Source: Paenibacillus sp. FSL H7-0737
GTDB lineage: Bacteria > Bacillota > Bacilli > Paenibacillales > Paenibacillaceae
NCBI RefSeq assembly: GCF_000758545.1
Contig: NZ_CP009279.1
Coordinates: 4,216,001 to 4,280,000, forward strand
DNA: 64,000 bases
Reading direction: 5' to 3'
Under the pieces are notes generated by a model. That model saw nothing but the letters and a program-made list of their open reading frames with translations, was not told where the DNA came from and did not search any database. Below, piece after piece: positions 24,230-32,149 of this stretch. Positions within the stretch are counted from its first letter, which is position 1. Each line of letters begins with the position of its first letter. A program made the position numbers and the translations under genes.

Positions 24230-24337
24230 GAATATTTGGCCTCCCTACAGGAATTTATCTTTATTATAAGAAGGTCATGTCAGCACAACTTTTACCAATT
24301 GTTAAATGGGAGTAATATTTTTTTCAGTATTTTTAAC

Positions 24338-24357
24338 GTTGTAAAAATATTTACAAC
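24338..24357. promoter_or_regulatory. Palindrome in the ECF-rpiR divergent region
   Basis: GTTGTAAA-AATA-TTTACAAC, a perfect 8+8 inverted repeat between the divergent genes; candidate site for the RpiR-type regulator. Confidence 0.45.
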
Positions 24358-24409
24358 ATCTTCGCACGTTATATTCTATTTATTGCTTCATATTAGGAGG
24401 AATGAGAGA

Positions 24410-25243
24410 TTGTATAAGGATTGGAATCGTCGCGCTTTCTCACCAAATCAACGAATTATTGCTGACTTCATTCAAAAAAATGAGCAACGTGTGGTCTACA
24501 TGACCGAACAGGAAATGGCAGATGAGCTTCAATTAAGTATCGCCTCCGTCTCACGGTTCTGGAAAGCGGCTGGATACAAGCATGCCAAGGATTTCAAGAG
24601 CCGACTCCGTTTCCGCTTCGAGTCTACTCCTTCCATAAAAATGCGTGATGCCATGCAAAGATCGGATGATAGTTCACTCCCTCAAGTGCTGCTGGACAAT
24701 TGCTTACATCATCTGCAAGAAACACGCCGCTATTTAAGCGACGAGGCGCTGCAGCGCGCAGTGGATGCTCTGTCGACAGCACGAATTGTGTATGTATATA
24801 GCCCTGGTCCGTGTGCTGGACTGGCAGAGCTGATGATCTATCGTATGGCACGTTTTGGAATACAGATGAAAAAAATGGCCCCCAGCGGTCACGAACTGCT
24901 AGAGACCTTAATGCACGCTGATCAAAAAGATGTATTGCTTGTCTTTGGATTCGTTCAACTGTTACCTGAAATCGAAGTGATTCTGGACCATGCACGTGAA
25001 GCTAATTACCAGGTCATCCTGATCACCGATAGACTCGTGTATCCTCGATCCCAAGATGCAGACATTGTACTGTATGCCGGAAGAGGTGAGGTTTGGGAGT
25101 TTCACTCCATGGTCGGTCCCACGTATATTATCGAGAATCTGATTCTTGGGGTAGGCTTAGTAAACAGGGAGAGTAGTCTGAGTAAGCTGGACAAATTGCA
25201 GCAGCTAAGGGCGCAATATGGAGGGAGGCTTCCGAGAAGCTAG
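24410..25243 (+). CDS. MurR/RpiR-family transcriptional regulator
   Basis: 277 residues from a TTG start at 24410, nine bases after AGGAGG; the longer frame upstream is low-complexity and lacks a site. The N-terminal RpiR helix-turn-helix reads MTEQEMADELQLSIASVSRF, followed by a C-terminal SIS domain (ARIVYVYSPGPCAGLAELMI, KDVLLVFGFVQLL, ILITDRLVYPRSQDADIVLY) that binds phosphorylated sugars. The gene is divergent from the ECF-PHP operon, so it likely controls it and suggests a sugar-phosphate-like effector. Confidence 0.88.
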   Translation: MYKDWNRRAFSPNQRIIADFIQKNEQRVVYMTEQEMADELQLSIASVSRFWKAAGYKHAKDFKSRLRFRFESTPSIKMRDAMQRSDDSSLPQVLLDNCLHHLQETRRYLSDEALQRAVDALSTARIVYVYSPGPCAGLAELMIYRMARFGIQMKKMAPSGHELLETLMHADQKDVLLVFGFVQLLPEIEVILDHAREANYQVILITDRLVYPRSQDADIVLYAGRGEVWEFHSMVGPTYIIENLILGVGLVNRESSLSKLDKLQQLRAQYGGRLPRS

Positions 25244-25305
25244 GTTAAGCTATAAAGAAACGGAGTGATTGCTAAAATAGGACCATGGAAATCATGAATA
25301 ATTTA

Positions 25306-25339
25306 CCTCCTTTTACAAACACTACGAAACAAAAGGAGG
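25306..25339 (+). promoter_or_regulatory. Hairpin sequestering the SRAP gene ribosome site
   Basis: CCTCCTTTT (25306-25314) is perfectly complementary to AAAAGGAGG (25331-25339), which is the ribosome site of the gene at 25350. Confidence 0.55.
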
Positions 25340-25349
25340 CTGATGTTTC

Positions 25350-26024
25350 ATGTGTCAACGTTTTTCTCTGGCGGCCGAACTACAAGACATTAGGGATCAT
25401 TTTGAAATCAAACGGGTGATGTACTACTATAAAGACCGCTATAATATTAGTCCCACACAGGATATGCCTGTTGTATTACAGCAGGATGGTGAGCGAATTC
25501 TGGATGAGTTCCGCTGGGGCTTCGTTCCTTATTGGGGTAAAGATGCGATCAATGCGGATCTCCGAAATGTGCATCAGAATCCAACCTATCGCAAGATGGT
25601 GGACAAGCAGCGCTGTATTATCCCTTGTAATGGATTTTACTATTGGAAAAAAGAAGGCAAAAAGACTTATCCAGTTCGGGTAGTCATGAATAATCGCAGT
25701 ATGTTCGGAGTGGCTGGTCTATACGAAATTTGGCGGGATACGCGCGGGGAGCCTCTTCGCACCTGCTCTCTGGTCATGACAGATGCCAATCCACTGATTA
25801 GCGAATTTGAGAGCCGGATGCCGGCGATTTTGTCCCCACAGGATATCACTCGATGGCTTGATGAGGAGACAAATGATCTGGAAGCACTGAATCCGATTCT
25901 GCGGCCTTATTCAGCAGATGAAATGCAGGTGTACCCGGTCACACCAATGATTAGTAACAACAGGAATGACTCGGCTGATTGTATTCGGGAAATGGATCTG
26001 AACGAATCCTGGGTAAAGCCCTGA
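25350..26024 (+). CDS. SRAP-family protein (YedK/HMCES-like) with altered active site
   Basis: 224 residues. SRAP proteins bond through Cys2 to abasic sites in single-stranded DNA. Here MC at the N-terminus, YNISPTQDMPVV, FRWGFVPYWG, INADLRNVHQNPTYRK and the RCIIPCNGFYYWKK and ESRMPAIL segments place it in the family. The family's active-site Glu (in 'GFxEWK') is Tyr98, and the His of 'HDRMP' is Glu154, while Cys2 and the Asn (N68) remain. Cross-link chemistry may be changed. Its ribosome site lies in a 9-pair hairpin. The DNA-protein crosslink role is inferred from the family, not shown. Confidence 0.88.
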   Translation: MCQRFSLAAELQDIRDHFEIKRVMYYYKDRYNISPTQDMPVVLQQDGERILDEFRWGFVPYWGKDAINADLRNVHQNPTYRKMVDKQRCIIPCNGFYYWKKEGKKTYPVRVVMNNRSMFGVAGLYEIWRDTRGEPLRTCSLVMTDANPLISEFESRMPAILSPQDITRWLDEETNDLEALNPILRPYSADEMQVYPVTPMISNNRNDSADCIREMDLNESWVKP

Positions 26025-26061
26025 AATAATAGCAGAATTAGATTAGAATACCTAAATAATG

Positions 26062-26115
26062 AAGCAGCGGTGCTAGGGCTGGAAACTAAAGCCTTAACAT
26101 ACCGCTGCTTTTATT
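26062..26115 (+). terminator. Terminator of the SRAP gene
   Basis: AAGCAGCGGT / ACCGCTGCTT followed by TTATTG. Confidence 0.75.
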
Positions 26116-26170
26116 GTTACCGCTGAATATTGAAAGCAAGTAGCTGCTCGGACCTCTATTCTTCTACTGT

Positions 26171-26794
26171 CTACTTGACGGAGAGTTCGGTTTCATATCG
26201 TTCAAGCTTTTCAAAAACACCGTCAACCCATTCTTGATCATCCCATATTTGTGGATTGTTAATCTTCCTTTCTGCAGGATGACCCGTTGTGAAAGTATCT
26301 ACACCATCTTTGTATCCAAAGTACAAATCAACAATTTCCAATGACTTGTTTGAAGATTGAACTAATAGTTTGCAAGTCATTCCAGACCCTTCGCTTGAAA
26401 AAGGTAAGCTTAAATAGTAAAGATTCTTATCAAGTTTTTTAAACACTTCTTCCCTAAACTCATTATCAAGGCCGAAATTCACACTACTGGCACCACTCAA
26501 TTCCTGCTTCTGTGTCAATTCCAACATTTTATTTGTGAAATTAAGAAGATTTGCATTCGAGATATAGTTCTCAAATACTACAGTTTCTTGTTTTGCAACA
26601 GCTCCGGTATATAGATTAATGAAGGCTTTACCAAAGGTCACAATGGAATCATAATCATCTTCACGGATCTGATCTTCTTTTATAGAAAATTTACGATTAG
26701 CCAATTCACTTAAGCTTTTTGCTGCTAATTTCTCTGACGGTTCAACAGATGCAAATAACATCAATACTACAATACCTAACGTGAATATTCTCAT
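26171..26794 (-). CDS. Exported protein of unknown function
   Basis: 207 residues. An N-terminal hydrophobic stretch (MRIFTLGIVVLMLFAS...) looks like a signal peptide; there is no Cys at a lipobox, so it is not a typical lipoprotein. The rest is soluble, with many aromatic and acidic residues (FENYISNANLLNFTNKMLEL, LYFGYKDGVDTFTTGHPAER). I recognise no domain. Stands alone between the SRAP terminator and the aroC operon terminator. Confidence 0.6.
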   Translation of the reverse strand: MRIFTLGIVVLMLFASVEPSEKLAAKSLSELANRKFSIKEDQIREDDYDSIVTFGKAFINLYTGAVAKQETVVFENYISNANLLNFTNKMLELTQKQELSGASSVNFGLDNEFREEVFKKLDKNLYYLSLPFSSEGSGMTCKLLVQSSNKSLEIVDLYFGYKDGVDTFTTGHPAERKINNPQIWDDQEWVDGVFEKLERYETELSVK

Positions 26795-26976
26795 AAAACC
26801 ACCTTTTTTAACCCGTTCTTAGTTTATTTTTGAAATTTTACTGGCTCTCTGTCGTTGTTTATTAACGCCCCTCCTTTATTTTGTATTTTGTATATTGAAT
26901 GAGTTCTTTTCTGTTTTTCTAATTCCATAATATACTAAATGAGGTTTCTATATGGGGTGAAATCGATGCGTGAACA

Positions 26977-27014
26977 ATAAAAAGCCCATTAGCGCAATAT
27001 GTGCTAATGGGCTA
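26977..27014 (-). terminator. Terminator of the aroA-aroC operon
   Basis: AGCCCATTAGC / GCTAATGGGCT stem followed on the minus strand by TTTTTATTG. Confidence 0.85.
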
Positions 27015-27027
27015 TGCCGCTTTTGTA

Positions 27028-28083
27028 TTATCCAAGCATAGCGGCTTGTCGTTTGTACTGATCCTCTAACACTAAACAAGCCATAGCCTCTACGACAGGT
27101 ACGATTCTCGGACAAATACATGGATCATGTCTGCCTTCGGTGCGTATCTCTTGTTCTTCCCCTTTGATGTTAGTCGTTTGCTGTGGCACAGAGATGGACG
27201 AAGTAGGCTTTACACTGATCCGAAATACTATTTCTTGTCCTGTGCTAATCCCCCCGATGATTCCTCCGGAATGATTAGTTAGAAAACCATCGCTATTCCT
27301 CGCATCATTATGCTCACTCCCCAGCATCGTTGCTGCTTCGAAGCCAGCTCCAAATTCTATCCCTTTAACAGCGCCAATGGACAGCATAGCTTTCGCCAGC
27401 TCTGCATCCAATTTATCAAAGACCGGCTCTCCAAGACCCGGAACCACGCCACGAATACGGCATTCTACAATGCCACCACAGCTATCCCCAATCTCGGCTA
27501 ACCCCTCAATTTTTTTAATCATTTTGTCAGCTGCAATTGGATCACAGGCACGGACAGCGTTTTGTTCAATCACACCCTCATCGAAGGATTCACATCTTAT
27601 GCCTCCGATTTCTTGTGTGTACGCTACTACCTGTACGCCTCTTCTCTCTAACAACTTACGAGCTATCGCACCTCCGGCCACTCTTGCCGCAGTTTCTCTA
27701 CCTGAAGCACGTCCGCTACCGCGATGATCCCGAATGCCGTATTTCTCTAAATAAGTAAAATCGGCATGGCCCGGACGAAAAGCGTCCTGGATCTCGCTGT
27801 ACGCTTCTGGTCTCATATCGTGGTTTTGAAGAACTACAAAGAGCGGTGTACCTGTTGTTTTTCCCTCAAATACTCCAGATTGTATGTGGACAACATCATA
27901 TTCTTTACGAGGAGTAGTCACTGAAGATTGGCCCGGTTTTCTCCGATCCATCTGTTTCTGTATATACGCTTCGTTAATCTCGACGCCTGGTGTTACACCA
28001 TCCACTATGACCCCTACCGACACACCATGTGACTCACCGAAGGTTGTAATTTTGAACACTTCACCGAATGTATTTCCTGCCAT
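27028..28083 (-). CDS. aroC: Chorismate synthase
   Basis: 351 residues; converts 5-enolpyruvylshikimate-3-phosphate to chorismate with reduced flavin, the last step of the shikimate pathway. Signatures: FGESHG near the start (here TTFGESHGVSVGVIVDGV), RPGHADFTYLEKYGIRDHRG in the middle and GRHDPCICPRIVPVVEAMAC near the C-terminus. Length is slightly below the 360-390 usual in Bacillota but all motifs are present. aroA lies directly upstream with an 18-base gap. Confidence 0.97.
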   Translation of the reverse strand: MAGNTFGEVFKITTFGESHGVSVGVIVDGVTPGVEINEAYIQKQMDRRKPGQSSVTTPRKEYDVVHIQSGVFEGKTTGTPLFVVLQNHDMRPEAYSEIQDAFRPGHADFTYLEKYGIRDHRGSGRASGRETAARVAGGAIARKLLERRGVQVVAYTQEIGGIRCESFDEGVIEQNAVRACDPIAADKMIKKIEGLAEIGDSCGGIVECRIRGVVPGLGEPVFDKLDAELAKAMLSIGAVKGIEFGAGFEAATMLGSEHNDARNSDGFLTNHSGGIIGGISTGQEIVFRISVKPTSSISVPQQTTNIKGEEQEIRTEGRHDPCICPRIVPVVEAMACLVLEDQYKRQAAMLG

Positions 28084-28101
28084 TATATATGCACTCCTTA
28101 T

Positions 28102-29448
28102 TTAGTATTGGACCTGTACGCCTAACGCTGACAAACGGTCAAAATAATCTGGACAGGTCTTGGAGACACAACCAGGGTCGATAATCTGAATATTCTCAAT
28201 CTTCAAGCCGATTAATGAAAGCGCCATAGCCATCCGATGATCGTCATGAGAATTTAGTAAAGCTGGGAGTGGCTGACCCGGATATACCGTTAGACCATCC
28301 TCAAACTCTTCCACATGTATTCCGAGCTTACTTATTTCCTCGCATATCGCGGATATCCGATCACATTCATGATGTCTGATATGTGCAGCATCCTTTAGAG
28401 TGATTGGACCATCTGCAAAAATAGCCATAGCAGCCATTGTTAGTGTTTGATCCGACCACTTCTTCATACTCACTGTGAATCCACCCTTAAGCCGTGGGAC
28501 ACCTTGTACTTCAACAAAGTTCTCCCCACGAACAACGGTACAGCCCATTACCTCCAGAACGTCTAAAAACTCGATATCAGGTTGACTTGTCTCGCTAGCA
28601 TTAATCCCTTCAATTCGTACACGTCCTGCCGTAAGCGCAGCTACCGCCCAGAAGTAACAGCATGTGGATACATCAGGCTCTAAAGTGATCGCTTGTCCCT
28701 GATACTTTCCTGTAGGAACCGTTATTGATTGACCGTCCTTAGACGCTTCTGGTGTTACACCAAAGGAGGCCATCATGGTAAGGGTCATCTCGACATAATC
28801 TCTTTGCACAACTTCTCCATCAATATACACGGTTACCGGTTTTTTGGCATACGGTGCGGCTAGCAATAATCCACTTATAAATTGACTTGAAGTGGAGCCG
28901 GGCAGCGTTGCCTTTCCTCCTTGCAGACCTTTTGCCTCTAATGTAAAAGGTAAACAACGCTCGGCTTGTTTATACTCAAATTGTGCACTCAGGGTCGTTA
29001 ATGCGTCGAGTAATGGGGCGAGTGGTCGCTCACAAAGTCGTTTACTTCCATTCATTGTCCAAGTGCCAGTCCCTGCCGCGAGTGCAGCGGGTAAGAATCT
29101 CGCAACCGTACCAGCCGCTCCTACATATAGCTCACCAGTCGGATTCGGCCAGTTGCCGCCACATCCATCAACAACAGCTGTCTCTTCTTCTATCACAACG
29201 GGAATCCCCAGTTTCTTTAATGATTCAATACACCAGTAAGAGTCATCACTTCTTAATATTCCCTTTATTTCTGAACGTCCATCAGCTAAAGCAGCGATTA
29301 CCAAGGCCCGATTCGTCAGACTTTTGCTTCCTGATATGGTTATCGTTCCATTGATTACCGCTTTCGCTGGGCTAATCTTCACTATGTGTTTATCGCTATT
29401 CGTTGACCATGGAGAACGTGCTTCTAAGTCCGGTTGATTGGATTCCAC
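28102..29448 (-). CDS. aroA: EPSP synthase (3-phosphoshikimate 1-carboxyvinyltransferase)
   Basis: 448 residues from the GTG at 29448, eight bases after AAAGGGG. The substrate-binding segments are SGSKSLTNRALVIAALADG, AAGTVARFLPAAL, LCERPLAPLLDAL and the C-terminal HHECDRISAICEEISKLG. It catalyses the sixth shikimate step. The loop that reads 'GNAGTxxRPL' in the enterobacterial enzymes is GAAGTVARFLP here, closer in form to actinobacterial sequences than to the usual Bacillus type. Divergent LysR regulator 100 bases upstream. Confidence 0.95.
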   Translation of the reverse strand: MESNQPDLEARSPWSTNSDKHIVKISPAKAVINGTITISGSKSLTNRALVIAALADGRSEIKGILRSDDSYWCIESLKKLGIPVVIEEETAVVDGCGGNWPNPTGELYVGAAGTVARFLPAALAAGTGTWTMNGSKRLCERPLAPLLDALTTLSAQFEYKQAERCLPFTLEAKGLQGGKATLPGSTSSQFISGLLLAAPYAKKPVTVYIDGEVVQRDYVEMTLTMMASFGVTPEASKDGQSITVPTGKYQGQAITLEPDVSTCCYFWAVAALTAGRVRIEGINASETSQPDIEFLDVLEVMGCTVVRGENFVEVQGVPRLKGGFTVSMKKWSDQTLTMAAMAIFADGPITLKDAAHIRHHECDRISAICEEISKLGIHVEEFEDGLTVYPGQPLPALLNSHDDHRMAMALSLIGLKIENIQIIDPGCVSKTCPDYFDRLSALGVQVQY

Positions 29449-29553
29449 TTCATCCACCCCTTTGAATTATTCCTCTAGCCTGATTATAATGAATGAAATG
29501 AAATAAATGAAATTGGATTTTTACTATAATGATATAGAGGTGATCTATACCAC

Positions 29554-30450
29554 ATGTTCAACTTGGAGTGGTATCGTATTTTCTGGCAAACGGCACGTCA
29601 TCGAAATTTAACAAAAGCTGCAGGGGAACTACATATTACACAGCCTTCTGTGAGTTATGCCATTAAACAAATGGAAGAAGCCTTAGGACTGAAGCTATTT
29701 CACAGGCTGTCCAAAGGTGTAGAGCTTACAGAAGAAGGACGAGCGCTATTTGAATATGTGGAGCAATCCTTTTCCATGCTGGATTCTGCACAGAAGCATC
29801 TGGAGAGCTTGAAGCAGTTAAATGAGGGAGAAATACGAATCGGAGCCAGTGATTATCTGATCAAGCACCTTTTGTTGCCGCAGTTGAATACCTTTCATAG
29901 CACATACCCAGGTATACGAATTCGTCTCTCTCATGGGAAGACACCAGACATCACTAAGCGTTTAAAAGATGGTGAGATCGACTGCGCCTTTGTCCATATG
30001 CCGCTTCACGATCCACTGCTAAATATACAGAAGCTGGCTGTGTTAGAGGATTGTTTTGTAGTAGGTGAAGCCTATCAAGAATTAGCTAGTCGTTCACTAA
30101 CCATGAGAGAAGTGTCAGAGCTGCCTTTAATCCTATTTTCTCAAGGGAGCAGCACTAGAGTATTTGTTGAACAATGGTTTGCGACTAAGGGATTATCGGT
30201 AATTCCAGATATTGAATTAGGGAGTATAGAATTGCTAGCAGAGTTCGCCAGATTAGGGTATGGGGCAGCTTTTATCAGCCGTTCTTTCGTGCAAGAGGAT
30301 CTTCACAGTGGAAAGCTTCATGAGTTGAAGTTAGAAGATCCGCTTTTACCTCGCAGTATAGGTTTTGCAGTACGACGGGATCGAAAGCTGTCTGTTGCGG
30401 CTGAGCAATTTGTTCAGATGATTGGGGCACGGCTATCTGAGGGTTTATAA
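29554..30450 (+). CDS. LysR-family regulator of the aroA-aroC region
   Basis: 298 residues. Winged helix-turn-helix at the N-terminus (RNLTKAAGELHITQPSVSYA) and a substrate-binding-like effector domain (GEIRIGASDYLIKHLLLPQL, YPGIRIRLSHGKT, DGEIDCAFVHMPLHDPLLN). GAGGTGATC precedes the ATG. Divergent from aroA, with which it probably shares control. A decayed copy of part of this gene occurs at 33439-33617. Confidence 0.92.
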   Translation: MFNLEWYRIFWQTARHRNLTKAAGELHITQPSVSYAIKQMEEALGLKLFHRLSKGVELTEEGRALFEYVEQSFSMLDSAQKHLESLKQLNEGEIRIGASDYLIKHLLLPQLNTFHSTYPGIRIRLSHGKTPDITKRLKDGEIDCAFVHMPLHDPLLNIQKLAVLEDCFVVGEAYQELASRSLTMREVSELPLILFSQGSSTRVFVEQWFATKGLSVIPDIELGSIELLAEFARLGYGAAFISRSFVQEDLHSGKLHELKLEDPLLPRSIGFAVRRDRKLSVAAEQFVQMIGARLSEGL

Positions 30451-30458
30451 TTCTTTGA

Positions 30459-30495
30459 CTAAAAAAAGCAAAAACACCGGGAATCCCGATGTTTA
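30459..30495 (-). terminator. Terminator of the MerR/GPP34-like pair
   Basis: AAACATCGGG / CCCGGTGTTT, ten pairs with G-U, followed by a T-rich stretch on the minus strand; it also faces the end of the LysR gene. Confidence 0.7.
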
Positions 30496-30753
30496 ATTCA
30501 TTCCTAGAGCTTCTTTAATTTGCGGGATAGATAAACCGTTTGTTTTCATCTCTTTGATCCAAAGAATGCGTGCGACGGTTTCCTCTCTTTTATATCTGCG
30601 TGTTAAATTCTCCTCGGCCTGTTCAAAGGGAAGCATGCCTTCTTCTGTGTAATGTTTGAGTGTACTATAACGAGAGTTTGTGATTCTTACCAATTCACCT
30701 ATAGATACATACTCTGAAGCCAAAATATTCTCCATGGAACGTTGTCTAGACAT
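30493..30753 (-). CDS. Short MerR-type DNA-binding protein
   Basis: 86 residues, MerR winged helix-turn-helix only: YVSIGELVRITNSRYSTLKH, then YTEEGMLPFEQAEENLTRRY, WIKEMKTNGLSIPQIKEALG. The effector-binding C-terminal part of normal MerR proteins is missing. AAGGAG precedes the start. The gene sits 15 bases after the GPP34-like gene, so both are cotranscribed. It may be the DNA-binding half of a two-protein regulator. Confidence 0.8.
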   Translation of the reverse strand: MSRQRSMENILASEYVSIGELVRITNSRYSTLKHYTEEGMLPFEQAEENLTRRYKREETVARILWIKEMKTNGLSIPQIKEALGMN

Positions 30754-30768
30754 TGATTACCAACTCCT

Positions 30769-31761
30769 TTACAGCGGGCGCTTCGGAACAAGACGCACAC
30801 CTTGGATTGGCACTTTCATCATTACAAAATGCGGGATCGCATCGTATAACAAATTATCAATTTTAAGGGTCGCAATCGATCCTCTCTCCATCACCTTAAC
30901 TTCATGTCCATAGGACAATAATCTTGTAATAACTGCGTCTAGTCTTTGATTAGAATTATCAAACCAAGACTCTGTTTCTATAAAGACAGCTCGCGATGGC
31001 TCTAGGGCAGGGAATAAAAGATTGATGCTACTACCGATAAAAGTCTTCGCAAACTTTGTCTTCAATTCTAAAAAGCGTTTGATTCCCAGCTCAATTCCAT
31101 GGCGAATTTGTATTGGAAGCAATGCCTTTGCCCATACATTACTTTGGTATAGAACATGTAGTTTGATATTTACCTTTTCTATTTCATTTAGCGAGAAGAA
31201 ATCATGCATGCATCCACATTCACGAAGCAGCCACAGCATACAAATGACCTCATCCGTTACTGAACCCTCTTCCAAAATCTCTGCGCGAATGTTCTCTGTA
31301 ATGCTTGAGTACGCCTCCATATTACTGCGATACGCTCTAACTTCAACTTCGGCAGTTTCAAAATACATATCGCTCCCTAACAGACTTGGGATATCTTCAA
31401 GCAAATCCATTGCTTTAAGATAATCTGAAATCGCGGTCTCGAACTTTTTTAATTGTTTGTTAGACAGCATGGAGGCCTTTTTTACCCACCAATTAAGATC
31501 ACCCTTCACTTCAGCATGTTTATGAAGCAAGGGCTGTAGAACCGTTTCTCTATAAAGTGTTGAATGAGCTTGATCCAATCCTTCCTTGGGCAAAGTTAAC
31601 TTGTTCTCTGATTGCGTAAAACATCCCTCTAAGTAAAGCTCCAATATAACCGCTGCTGCCATACAGCGTAAAGACACTTTCTTGACAGTAGTCATATGAA
31701 GACTTCTCTGTGCATTAAGCGCGATCACTGAAAAACTTGGTGCTAATTTTAAATCCATCAT
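30769..31761 (-). CDS. GPP34-like (Golgi phosphoprotein 3 family) protein
   Basis: 330 residues from the ATG at 31761, about nine bases after AGGGG. The N-terminal 230 residues look like the GPP34 fold: a hydrophobic helix KKVSLRCMAAAVILELYLEG, a middle helical region (WWVKKASMLSNKQLKKFETA), and EVEVRAYRSNMEAYSSITEN then IRAEILEEGSVTDEVICMLW, LLRECGCMHDFFSLNEIEKV. The last 100 residues form a mixed alpha/beta tail with no clear homologue. GPP34 proteins bind phosphoinositide-like or acidic membranes in eukaryotes; bacterial copies are of unknown role. The call rests on pattern, not a search. Confidence 0.5.
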   Translation of the reverse strand: MMDLKLAPSFSVIALNAQRSLHMTTVKKVSLRCMAAAVILELYLEGCFTQSENKLTLPKEGLDQAHSTLYRETVLQPLLHKHAEVKGDLNWWVKKASMLSNKQLKKFETAISDYLKAMDLLEDIPSLLGSDMYFETAEVEVRAYRSNMEAYSSITENIRAEILEEGSVTDEVICMLWLLRECGCMHDFFSLNEIEKVNIKLHVLYQSNVWAKALLPIQIRHGIELGIKRFLELKTKFAKTFIGSSINLLFPALEPSRAVFIETESWFDNSNQRLDAVITRLLSYGHEVKVMERGSIATLKIDNLLYDAIPHFVMMKVPIQGVRLVPKRPL

Positions 31762-31969
31762 AACCATCCACCCCTATCCATAAATTCGTATTTACTGGAT
31801 GATATTTATTCCGTATGGTGAGCGTTTTGATTTACTTACTACTTACTACTTATCACTTACAATACTCTACATTTACATTATTTTCAAGTGTTCTTGAATA
31901 AATTAAATAAAACCCCAACTCGTAATCGGAGACTACTAAAAGAACGGACATTCATATCCTTTTTAGCAA

Positions 31970-32023
31970 AAAAATCCAGATCGTCAAGCAATTACGCACA
32001 TTGCTTGACGACCTGGATTTTAA
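31970..32023. repeat. Long hairpin, first of a matching pair
   Basis: AAAATCCAG..CGTCAAGCAAT / ATTGCTTGACG..CTGGATTTT, with loop TACGCAC. Same architecture as the hairpin at 34822-34872 but with compensating base-pair changes. Confidence 0.6.
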
Positions 32024-32080
32024 CTTAAAAATAAACCAACATTTTCTTTTTATGTATGTTCTTAAGTCATTAATATTTAG

Positions 32081-32133
32081 CACTGCGGTACAAAGTTATT
32101 TTTTTTTCATATTATAAAATAAGACCCGCAGTG
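32081..32133. promoter_or_regulatory. Inverted repeat before the methyltransferase gene
   Basis: CACTGCGG (32081-32088) and CCGCAGTG (32126-32133), 37 bases apart, flank an AT-rich TATAAA segment; the second arm touches the AAAGGAA ribosome site. Could be an operator or a leader stem. Confidence 0.3.
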
Positions 32134-32149
32134 AAAGGAATTTACACTC

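Larger units (their letters stand above)
31768..32149. other. Intergenic region with hairpin and methyltransferase promoter
   Basis: AT-rich; holds the 31970-32023 hairpin and, at 32081-32133, a CACTGCGG / CCGCAGTG inverted repeat around a TATAAA-like element before the methyltransferase start. No ORF stands out. Confidence 0.5.

Noticed and set aside
24236..24409. N-terminal extension of the RpiR regulator
   Set aside because: The stretch is low-complexity and AT-rich, contains the operator palindrome, and AGGAGG supports the TTG at 24410.
23359..24409. Vitamin riboswitch before the ECF operon
   Set aside because: I looked for a TPP, cobalamin or FMN type core upstream of 24229 and found only the palindrome and AT-rich sequence.
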